This document shows positions 36,307 through 48,300 of a DNA stretch of 64,000 nucleotides, piece by piece. The notes below the pieces were generated by a model. That model was not told the DNA's origin, did no database searches, and saw only the letters and a list, made by a program, of their open reading frames with translations. The first letter of the stretch is position 1. Each line of letters opens with the position of its first letter. The DNA comes from Limnoperna fortunei. Lineage: Eukaryota; Mollusca; Bivalvia; Mytilida; Modiolidae. The stretch lies in assembly GCA_944474755.1 (NCBI GenBank), contig OX104118.1:67895575-67959574 (forward strand), in the 5' to 3' direction. Made by a program: the position numbers and the translations under genes.

Positions 36307-39300
36307 GTTAGTACGTTATTATTTAAAGCGAGGCTACTTAAAAAATAACATTATTCATATAATTTTAACGCAAGCAAAAACGATACCCAACTATTTTATA
36401 AAAAGTAATGAAGTTATCGATTCGATTGTTTTTGCACAGTGTACTATATCCCCCAAAATAGACCTAGTTTGTTTGACAAGAGAAATGAGTGCTTCTCCAA
36501 GACCAATAACTGATTTGTGGTTACATAGATTAAGTAGCCAATCGTTTCATTTCTTTTTTTTAGTTATACCGACTTACAGCGACTATAGCCTATGACTCCC
36601 TTTGCGCATTCTTATGTTTCAGCAGAATTTTATAAATATCTGTGCAGTTGTCCGTTGATTCGTCACTGCATAAATATGCTGTGTGATTTAAGGCAATCTT
36701 CGTTAATCCACTATAGCAATTGTTGTGCAAGAATTATAATTATCATTTACAACGTTTTTGTATTTCTTCTTCCAATCGTTTGAATATCGCAATTTTACAA
36801 AACATCACAAAAGACGCATGTTTATGAGGTAATCGATAAAAATTAAGAAACTGTTTTACAGATTGAGACAGGTAAAAAAACATTTTGCTTTACAGTGATA
36901 AATATGCAGTTAACCTTGCCATCACCACGTTACACTTTGGCAGTTAACCTTGCCAACACCACGTTACATTTTGACAGTTAACCTTGCCCCACCCACATTA
37001 CACTGGCAGTTGACCTTGCTATCATCACGTCACACATCGGCAGTTAACCTGCCCCACCACATCACACTTTAGCAGTTAACCTTGAATTAACGACGTTACA
37101 TTGTTGGCAGTTAACCTTGCCCTAACTTCATTACACTTTGCAAGTTAACTTTGCCCCACAAAATCACACTTTTGGAATTAACCTTGACTGCGCCACGTTA
37201 CACGTTGACAGTTAGCCTTGCCCAACAACACCACACTTTAGCAGTTAACCTTGCCCCACAAAATCACACTTTTTGAGTTAACCTTGACATCACCACATTA
37301 CACGTTGGCAGTTCACCTTGCCCTACCACATCACACTTTAGCAGTTAACCTTGATGTTACCACGTTACACGTTGGCAGTTAAACTTGCCCCGCCACATCA
37401 CACTTTAGCAGTTAACCTTCACTTCACCAAGTTACACGTTGGCAGTTAAACGTGCCCCGCCACATCACACTTTAGCAGTTAACCTTGACTTCACCACGTT
37501 AAACGTTGGCAGTTAACCTTGCCCCACAAAATCACACTTTAGCAGTTAACCTTGATGTCACCACGTTACACGTTGGCAGTTAACCTTGACATCACCACGT
37601 TACATGTTGGCAGTTAACCTTGCCACACAAAATCACACTTTAGCAGTTAACCTTGATGTCACCACGTTACACGTTGGCAGTTAAGCTTGACATCACCAAG
37701 TTACACGTTGGCAGTTAACCTAGACTTTACCACGTTACACGTTACCAGTTAACCTTGCCCTCACCACACCACACTTTACAAGTTAACAAAGATGTCACCA
37801 AGTTACACTTTTGGCAGTTAACCTTGCGCTCATTACTTCATACTTTGGCAGTTAACCTTAACATTATCGCTTCACACTTTGGCAGTTAACGCCCTCATCA
37901 CTTTACACTTTTTCGTTTTGTGTTCGAGATATTTTGTATAGGAAATATATTATTCCAGTTTAAAGGAATAATTCGTGCAATCAGCCGTTTTTAAATTTCT
38001 TTTATCAGTAAATATAATGACACTAAATGTCTTGTTAAATTCGGACTACATTAATTGTTAATTTCTTGTAAATGAATGTACCCTCAAAGGCATAATGCAA
38101 TATTTTGTGAATTAAAATTGCAAATTTCATTTAGATGTCCATGCACAATTTTTGTTAGACGACAAGACCATGCAACAATGGTCTACGGCGCAGACTACAT
38201 GTGAAAGACAAAACTCGAGCCTAGTTCTGATTACAGACAGAATTGACATCGAACTGACTCATTACCTCAAGAATAGAACGGTGTAAGTACTATTTACCAC
38301 CTTGGCTTCAATAAACTTTCAAATCATCTAAAGATTTGCGAAGAGGTAGACAATTGTCATTACAACATCGTTTTACTAAGTAGTTGTTTTACTTACTCGC
38401 AAACCCTGTGTTTATTTACTTCTCTTTGATTTTAAATTATTGCTATTTTGTTGGCAAAAATCTGATATGTCCTTGCACTCCTGTATAATTGTCCAATTAC
38501 CGGTATGGTCTGGTCGCGTGCCCATAAAACAATTGGACAAAATAAAAACGAACAACCACGTTTTGAATCTTTCAATAACCAACTGTTTCTTTGTATTTAA
38601 AGTGTATAATAACATTAAGCGCAAAATAATTTAAACAACGCACAGTAAAAAGTCTTCATTAAACGTGTCACAAAAGATAACTCTAAATGGAAAACGATCG
38701 TAAACCTTGTTTACATGATAAAAAAGAACTTTTGTATTTTTCACCCAGCAGGTTACTGACCAATTATACTGTTATACCGCTCAATCTGTTTAACCACATA
38801 GAAATAAATGTAAAATATTAAAGACAAGCGTTTATGCCACATCTCATTGCTGTTTTAAATTGTTCGTTGATTTAAGAAATAAGTCGTGAGGGGTATAATA
38901 ATGTACCCATTTAGACATTGGGCTGATCTTTCTATCCAATATTTTTACCGAGCGATAGCAAGGTAAAAATTATGACTGTAAAGGTCCAGCCCATCTGTAA
39001 ATGAGTACAACAATATACCCAGAACTTCCGACTATTTATTGACTTCAAAATTCAGCCGTTAATAGTGTCTTGCCGTAAAACCTCTTGTGATGTTTTGTCG
39101 TATTGCGCGTGTGCGAAGTGGAGATATATTGTGTACAATATCGTTTGACGTTATAAGAACGTTATATTAGAATTTTGTTATTAAGTCAAAGATGGATTTA
39201 TTTTATTATGAAGAAAGTGTTCGGTTATCTCTATTATTTGAACTGTAGTTCCTAAATTAAAAATTCCATTCTGTATCTTATGACAGTAGATGTCTTCAAT

Positions 39301-42300
39301 ACTTGCAAAACACATTTTCTGTTATACTCAGTATCATTGTCTGAATGTACAATATTTCGTCTGTGTGTAGTACCTAGAAAAGATGAAAATTGAAGACAGA
39401 ACAACAAGCGAATTATTTTTTGTAATTTCATATATATCTATTTTAGAGACTTTACGTTTTGGACAAAACATCGAGCTAATTCGCAAATACTGGGAATATC
39501 CTACGAACCATTTCCCACAGCTGTTCTAACATCCCTTAACTATCTCTGCGTTTATGCGATTTTTGAAGTTACGAATAGAAGATTTGGTTGGTCTACAGCT
39601 AAATGTCAAGATCTGCATTATGTTGTGTGTTACAAAGCAGTTCCTGTGACAGGTATGTATCAGCTAAAGTTGACAGACGTGACGTGGGTTTACGTATCCG
39701 ATAGATCTATAAATTTTAAATACCTCTGTAACAATTATAGAATATTTACAATATTACATATTATTATGAAAAGTTTGCGGGGCGTCGGAGGCTGAATGGA
39801 TAACGTAGCACGTCTACTATTGTTCACGTGGTCTGTCAACACTAAGGTTGTGGGTTCGAGTCGTACTGCCAGATTTTCTACCAATGGTCAGGGGTTTTCT
39901 GCAGGTACTCCGCCTTTCTCCCCAATAAAAACTGGACGCCATGATATAGCTGAAAAATAGCTGAAATTAGTGTACATTTGTCAAACAACAAACATAAAAA
40001 TGTTAAAAGCTAAGAAATAAATTCAAATAGTTTTTATACAGCAAATAGTGTTCTGTCTCTTAAATGGTAATTAGAGCATGCGCCATGTATACCTTATGCC
40101 TTGAATGCAATGAAATAATAACATGACATCTAAATACCTTATATGTAGATCCTCCTGTCGAGGTGATATTATATACCGGATCTTGCAAAACCAACCAATT
40201 GAATGCTAGTAACATCTGTTTGGAAACAGGAATGACATTGGTGGAAATTGAAAACAATGCAAAAAGTGATGCAATATTTGGATTTTTGATGGAGAGTCTT
40301 TGGTCACAGGCAAGGTTCGTAACACTTTACTCTATTGAATAGATTGAATTGTATTCTTACACTTGCTAGTTATCAAACTACATTAAAAGAATAAATAATT
40401 TTATGAAAATCCGAGAAATAGGAACAGATAACTGCTTGGTAAAATTACCTTTAAGATATTTACATTTTCAAATGTTAATATTACTTCTATGAAATGGCAC
40501 TAGTAAAGAAAGGTTTGCTCCTTTCATCTTATAATGAATAATATTTGTCCTTTTATGTCTTGTAAATAGTATAATTAGCCATGCTATATAATTATTGCCA
40601 CCACTAAAACACGTTAAGGGTAAACATAACAAAAAGAACAAAACACAAACTCACTGCTTAAAACAGAAAGCAAAACGACAACACCATGGTAGTTAATAGT
40701 TTTTAACGGGTAGTTATTTTGGGTCAAGAAAAGATAGAGATAGAGCAATGGAAGAATAGTGTAGATTAACTGTACGTTTTTTATATTCATCGACCAGAAA
40801 CTTTCTTAAGGGTAGATATAAGTTAATCGTGAGCACAAAATTTTTGTCTCTCGGCCCATTACGTATTATTACTGAAAGCTCTAGTGTAAGGTATGCACTG
40901 AGGCATATTACCACCAAATACTGGCTAAAGAAGACGCTGCTTTCAAGAAATGGGAAGTGCTCCATCGCAACAAAAAAATTCCATTTGCCATATGTTAAAG
41001 GTTATGAATTTACGTGAATTTACGTGGTTATCAATTAAACAAAGTCAAAAAGGTAAAACTATTATTGTTATAGTATCTGTAACAATCTTCTCTACATTTT
41101 TTGAGAATCTTGAAAGTGAACACCCTATGTATGAAATAGGTTGGAATGCTTTAATGGGCCATCATGCAAATCGTTACTTAGAACTGGAGAAAGTAATGTC
41201 CAGAACCATGGTTCTGCCTGATATTTAAATAACTACAATTTGGGCCTTTCTCACAAAGTAGAAATCAATGAGCCAGATTGAACCCAACTATGTCAGGCAT
41301 ATTTTCCCTCAAATCACCCTGCTGATATCTCTAAATTGAATGTGTACTGGTAGAGCTGAAATGACCCTCTCATTTAGTGTATGTCAAATTAATGAAACAT
41401 AATTCATGCGTGTTTCGTCCAGCAAAGATACATCATCGGTTGTCAGTCGAAAAAATTAAAATAACAAAAAATAATTGATATAGAAAAAACAAAGAATAAC
41501 AAATCGCCAGTGAAGGTAAAATACTCATATTTTGTCAATTTTCTATACAGTATGTTTAAGTTATATGTAAAGTTTTTAACCTTGTATTTGATACATGCAA
41601 TCTGCCAAAAGAAATTTTAGTTTACCCTCAGCTAGATTCGAACTCCTACCATTGTGACACTATGGCACTAAATCGCTATCTTTTAATTAGAGATCACGAT
41701 ATCTCGATGAAACGATTATGTTGTGTTGAGAAAATAATATTGTTATATCTTGATCTTGATAATACAGGGTAATTGCATAAATAGTGTCAAATTTTAGTTT
41801 ACCCTCAGCTAGATTCGAACTCCTACCGTTGTGACACTTTGGCACCAAATCGCTATCTTTTAATTAGAGATCACGATATCTTGATAAAACGATTATGTTG
41901 TGTTGAGAAAATAATATTGTTATATCTTGATCTTGATAATACAGGGTAATTGCATAAATAGTGTCAAATTTTAGTTTACCCTCAGCTAGATTCGAACTCC
42001 TACCGTTGTGACACTTTGGCACCAAATCGCTATCTTTTAATTAGTGATCACGATATCTCGATAAAACGATTATGTTGTGTTGAGAAAATAATATTGTTAT
42101 ATCTTGATAATACAGGGTTATTGCATAAATATTGGGAAATATTGTCCCGAGCAAGATGCTATATTGCACAAGTTTGCGAGGAACAATGTTTCCTAACCAT
42201 TTTATTATATAGTAATACTTTTTGGTGTGCTTTAAAGTGATTATTCATTATCTTTGCTATTTTGTAATATTTAACTAGGTTCAATATAATCATATTTTCA

Positions 42301-45300
42301 CTTGGTAAATATTTTGTTTCGTACAGTTTATAGTCGATTTTTACTTTTGTTGGTCTATAAATGTTTTTTATTTTACTTTCAAATTCACTTTCATTTGTTC
42401 AGTTTCAAGCGGTTCTGCTGATTCTCCCCTCCAGAGCAGATCATGAATGCCATTTTCGGCCATGTTTGTTTACCAAATGACAGTTCAAATTTTAAGCCGA
42501 TTTTCAAAACACATCTGTATTTTCCAGTAATTACGTAAAAGACCGAGACGAAGTGTAAAATATGAAAATATATTGCACTTTATTCCTACATCGAATCAAA
42601 TAGGGAAGAATTATTAAAATATAATAAACACATATATCGTTATCTCGAGAACACGATATTGTTATATCGTGATCTCTATACATACTATCGTTTTCCCGAG
42701 AAAACTGCATATTTTTTTATCGAGATCACTATATAACAATATCGTTTTCCCGAGATAGCTGCATATTTTTTTATCGAGATCACTATATTACAATATCAAT
42801 TTCTCGAAATGACGATATATTTGTTTTACCAAGATCACGATAAAACAATATCTCTTTTTCGAGATAACGATATATATCTTTTATCAAGATCGAGCTATAA
42901 CAATATCGTTTTCTTGATATAACGATAGATTGTTTTATCGAGATCTCGAATTATAAAAACCCCATTTTTTCTTATTTTCATGTACCCTTATGGCTTCCAT
43001 AGCATTCCGAGGGGGTCTCTTCCAAGGATCGTATTTTCTCACTATGCGCACTATTTGAGCAACTTTGTGTGAAACGCAAAAAAACCAATACATTTTGTAT
43101 TTGTTGACTTGAAAAAAGCCTTTGATTATGTACACAGAAATTCCCTTGTATATAAACTTGTTTTAAATTCAAAAAGTTGTAAATTTCTTAGAATTGTAGA
43201 CAATTAATTCACGAGTAGTACATATTAATCAAGCATCCGAAAAGTTTTCTGGCGAAATCAGAGTTCGTAAAGGAGAAAATCTTTCTCCGATAATATTTTC
43301 TTTATACTTAATAAATTTCTAGATTTTCTAAAAAAAATACTAATGTAAAATGTGTGTGTTTTGTTTGAATGTTATGTCAGCAATGTTTTAGCTATTTCAG
43401 TTAATCGTTCGACACCATGTATTTACCACTTAACATTAGTATCATCCCTATACCGTATAAACTCGTACAAATACTAATTTTTTTTCTGCTCGTTTAACTC
43501 ATTAGTTAAAAGTTTTAATGTATAATTTCATGGTTACATTAGAAATAAATTTGTAACTGTGACAAAAAAGCGGTAACAGATATGTGCAAAGAATACTGAT
43601 CAGAAGCTAAATTGCACTGACCAGAAGCAAAAACCCTTTTGCAAGAACACTAAACATAAGCCAAAGAACAGAAAACACTGACTAGATGCCAAAGAACAGT
43701 GTACAAAAGCCGAAGAAAACTGGCTAGAAACCTAAAAGAAGTCAAAGAACACTGACCAGAAGCCAAAAAAACACTGACCAGAAGCCCAAAAAAAAAACAC
43801 TGACCAGAAGCCAAAGAACCATGGCTAGAATGAAAAAAAAGACTGACAAGAACCAAAAAAAAACAACAACAAAGAACACTAACCAGAAGCCAAAAACTCT
43901 GACCCAGATGACAGATCAGAAGCCAAAGAACACGAGACTGAACACAGGCCAGAAGCTAAAGAATACTAACACTGATCAGAAAACTGAACAGAAGCCAAAA
44001 ACACTGATCATAACATTGAAGAAAAGCTAAAGAACACTTACCAGAACACTGAACATAAGCCAAAAAACACTGATTAGATCACCGAACAGAAGCCACAGAA
44101 CATTGACCAGAACACTAAACAGAAGCCACATAACACTGAACAGATCTCTGAACAAAAGCTAAAGAACACTGAACACAAGCCAAAAACACTAATCAGAACA
44201 TTGAAGAAAAGCTATAGAACACTTACCAGAACACTGAGAAGAAACCAAAGAACACTGATTAGAACACCAAACAGAAGCCACAAAACACTGACCAGAACAC
44301 TGAACAAAAACCAAAGAACACTGATTAGAACTCCGAACAGAAGCCACAGAACACTGACCAGAACACTGAGCAAAAGCTAAAGAACATGACAAGAAGCCAA
44401 AAACACTGACAAGAACACCGACCATACCCCAAAGAACAAAGAACACTGACCAGAAGCCAATTGTCAAGACAATGAAAACTGTGTTCTATTTTTTAAAATT
44501 TCAAAAAAGCAAAGAACTTGACATTACTGATTGAAATTGACCTTTCGTCTTTCGATTTATATTTCTGTTTTACTACCTTCTGGAATTGTTACTTACCAGA
44601 AGCCAAAGAACACTGAACAGAACACTTAGCAGAAGCCAAAGAACACTGACCAAAAACAAACTGACCAGAAACCAAAGAACACTGACCAAAACATTGATCA
44701 GAACCCAAAAAGCACTGACCAAAACACTTAACAGAAGCAGAAGAACACCGACCAGAAGCCAAATTTTAAGACAATAAAAACTGATATGATTTTTAAAAAA
44801 TTCAAAATTACTGATGAACATTGACATTCGTCTTTCAATTAATATTTCAGTGTTGCTTACTTCTGGACTGGTCACTTGTCAATTAATTCATACACCGATA
44901 CTGTCTTTACGACACTCTTTCCTACATATACAGCTCAATCTATGAATATGTTAACCTGGGTCGGTGAATTTTATTGTGTAACAGCGGTCGTTGATAGACA
45001 ATATAAACAGCTTGGATGGACGACTAAGGACTGTAACACACAGATACAGGAGTTTATGTGTCAGAGGTCACTAGGTAAATATGTAATTCGTGTGTCAGAG
45101 GTCACTAGGTAAATATGTAGTTCGTGTGTAAGAGGTCACTTATAGGTAAATATGTAGTTGTGTGTCAGAGGTCACTAGTCAATATGTAGTTCATGTGTCA
45201 AAGGTTACTTATTAATCTTACTTTTTAGAGTTTAGTAGATATATCAAAAGGGACAAAACGTAAAAGTATAGACACTATATAGTTTTGTCAAGGATATGTG

Positions 45301-48300
45301 AAAATGATACATGTAGAAACATAAGACGTTGAAACTAATTTTACAACATGCAAAGAGAATGCTATATCATCTTACACAAATAAATGGTAATATATTAAAA
45401 GAAAATGTTCAGATTAAAAAAACACAAAACAAGTTTAAAAACCCGAAACAGCAAAATTAACTTAGTATAACATTATGAAGAATTTTTATACAACAATTTA
45501 AAATTGGATGGTTACATATTTTATAATCAGAAACCTGTCTTATTAGCCCCTGGAACACAAAGTTGGTGTTTTTGTCGGCACAAAATAGAAAATTCATAAC
45601 GTTTAGTATGGATTGAGATTACAAATTAAGGAAACGAAACCCATATTTTGTTGATTTAAAACCGACTTTATACTTACCAATTCAATATTTAGTCTATTCT
45701 TAATTCTGTATCGTTAATAGTGATTTAACGTTACAGATGACTGCTACTTTAAAGTACATGCAGGTGTAAAAAGCGAAAATAACGTCATCAAGTCAGAAGT
45801 CAATGCTGTCTATAAGTGTGAACGTGAATGTCGGTTGATGGTACTTGATGGTACACCCTGTGGAGGATTTAATTACAACAATTCAAAAGAGGAATGTACT
45901 TATTTAAAGCTAACCGAAGCAGATACCTTGTCACTAAAAGAAGATCACGACTATGTCGACCTTCACGAAAAAATATGCACAATTAAACGTAAGTTTTTTT
46001 ACCTATCATTTCACGCATAATATAGATAATTCTACAGAGTTGAATAGTATAAGGTGTGAGACACCTTTTGATAAACTACTTATGTTCATGTAGTAACTAT
46101 CACACACAACATATACATACATTTATTATCTTGAAAATAGCTTTGACGTTTTAGTATACCTCGCGCATATACTCGCCATTAGTATAATACATATATCAAA
46201 TGTACACGATTTAACACTAACATTTCGAGACAGATTATATTCATGTAGGTTCGGCTTACATCGTATGTATCATACTGTAAACGACGACCTTATGTGTGCA
46301 GTAATATGACCCCATTCATCGTGTTGCTCTAGCTTAACAGAAACAATTTTGATGTGTACTAAATTATTGTTCCTTGCATAAAGGACTTTTTTCAATTTAT
46401 TTGATTTACCGCAATATAGTGCCTCTAACAGAATTGATTTGTGAACTTGTGATTTACATTAACACATTTCGCGCACATAATGTCGCTACGTATTCGTATT
46501 TAGATGTCTAATTTAACAGTAGTCTATTTCTGAATGCTTGCATTTTAGCCTAAATTTTGCACTCATATTCATTTCAATACTTATTTTTCCAGATGGACAT
46601 TGTTTTTGTTATATTATTACGTAAAAGCAACTAAAATATAAAAGTGAAAACAAATGAGGAAAAATCTAGAAAGACAAGTTTCTCTCAAAATTTCAAAGCG
46701 CTTATATTTGACAAGCGTATTATTATATAACCTTACAGAATATAACAACCACGAAAACATTGTTGTTAAGAAACTGACTAGCGAACATACATAAGCAGCA
46801 CACATTAAATTTATATCTTCATCTGACATTATTCTCTCTTATTGTATTGCATTGTATAAATTGTATCTGTCTACATTAACAAACTTATAACAATATGTGT
46901 ATTCTTAAGTATTTTTAAAAAAAGCATATAATGCCTTGTATTTGTTTTAAGTCGGCGTCTCTTTTAATATATATCTGAGTATATTGTTCAAGTTATCTCC
47001 TGGTGTGGTTCTAAGGGATATATTACGGGAAGTCCGGAAAGCCCATACATAGCAGTGTTGTAGATTGTGAGCATTAGCGCAGCTTATAAACGTTATGAAT
47101 ATAACTTTAATACTGCTCGCTAACGTCAATCAATCAATCAATCAATCAAAAGACCCATGGTAAGTTAAATACCTTAACAAACAATTTACTTCTCTGTCCG
47201 TGCGTCTCGTGCATTATTATTGCCATGTCAGTAAAAATCAGAGTGAAAGCTTAATACACAAAAACGTTAGATAGAAGTGCAACATTAAAATGTACAGTGT
47301 TGTATTACACAAACAGCAAACGCAAAATAAGAAATATTACAATCATAACATTTTGGTGTACAGCGATTTTAGTGTTCTGCGATGGTACCATTAACACCGG
47401 ATCTGGCAGTGGAAATGTCAATACGTCATCAGTCCCCGAATCTCCTGTGATCCCTGGCAGTGGAAACGTCAATACTTCATCAGTAATCGGATCTCCTGTC
47501 AACCCTGGCAGTGGCAATGTCAATACGTCATCAGTTACTGGTATGTATATTATGTCATTTACGGAAAAACATAAACATTGTATTATGGTTATGGCTATGC
47601 TTCTTGCATGCATCACTTACATTTAAACGTTTTAATATGTAAAGGGCTGAATGTTTTTGTTATTAAAACGATTCTCTACCATTGTATTGTACATTGGGTT
47701 TTATAAACTGTTGGCAAGTTGATCAGCCTGTTAAATATCTTTACGTTTCATAAATATAGCATTATAAAGTAAAGCTGAGATTTATATGGTATAACTAATA
47801 ATACTATCAACCTTTCAGACAGTTTAGTGGAAATACGTATAGCAAAAGAAGTGGCAGTGTTTATTCTGGGATGATATAAAATATAGGGAAAATAAAATAT
47901 AGTTTTAATGTGTCTATTTGCTTTTGTTAGAGACCCGCCTCAGCACTCCCATATTTGAATCTTTTTATTGTGGTATCACCTCAGCGATCCACATCTACAT
48001 GTTTGTGTCTGTGTTGTGTTTACACGTAAGTGTATTTATAACTGGTAGTTGAGTGTGTCCGTTGTGGTTCTACATGAGTAATTATATTATTCCACTATAT
48101 GTATGCGCAAGTGTTGTGGTAAGGAGAGTGTTAGTAGAGCAGCTCTTTACTAAGAATATTAACGACCATTAACGACCTGTCTGAGAGGAGGAGATATTTT
48201 AAAGCTGCATTCCGAACCATTAACCACCAAATTAGTAAGAATATAAATATAAATAACTAATAATTAGTTATAAAACTAATCAGGGATTGCAAATAAATCA

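Larger units (their letters stand above)
30110..38100 (+). repeat. Segmental duplication, copy 1
   Basis: Colinear with 56230-63990. Matching blocks include GAATTGGTTAATAAT (30190/56308), CCCAGTTATATGGTATATGG (33391/57220), AACACAGTACTGGAAAGACA (33951/58278), AAGCCATGTATTGTGTGTG (34381/60988), the lectin signal-peptide exon (36234/63043) and TATATTATTCCAGTTT (37946/63859). Differences are insertions: a LINE, a 34-bp minisatellite and about 0.75 kb at 35.0-35.75 kb are unique to this copy. Confidence 0.85.

Noticed and set aside
36906..37915. CRISPR array
   Set aside because: Repeats are directly tandem and degenerate, with no unique spacers, in a eukaryotic intron.
39779..39985. Functional tRNA gene
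   Set aside because: It has A- and B-box-like motifs but no cloverleaf acceptor or anticodon stem that I can pair; body and tail fit a SINE.
43650..44467. Minus-strand open frames rich in CSGQCS repeats
   Set aside because: They are the complement of the AAGCCAAAGAACACTG minisatellite in an intron of the plus-strand lectin gene; frames change from unit to unit.
46593..46624. Possible short terminal exon of the lectin gene (HGHCFCYIIT)
   Set aside because: Exon 6 joins exon 7 (47364 or 47373) in frame and leads to a conserved-looking stalk and TM; the short exon would remove them.
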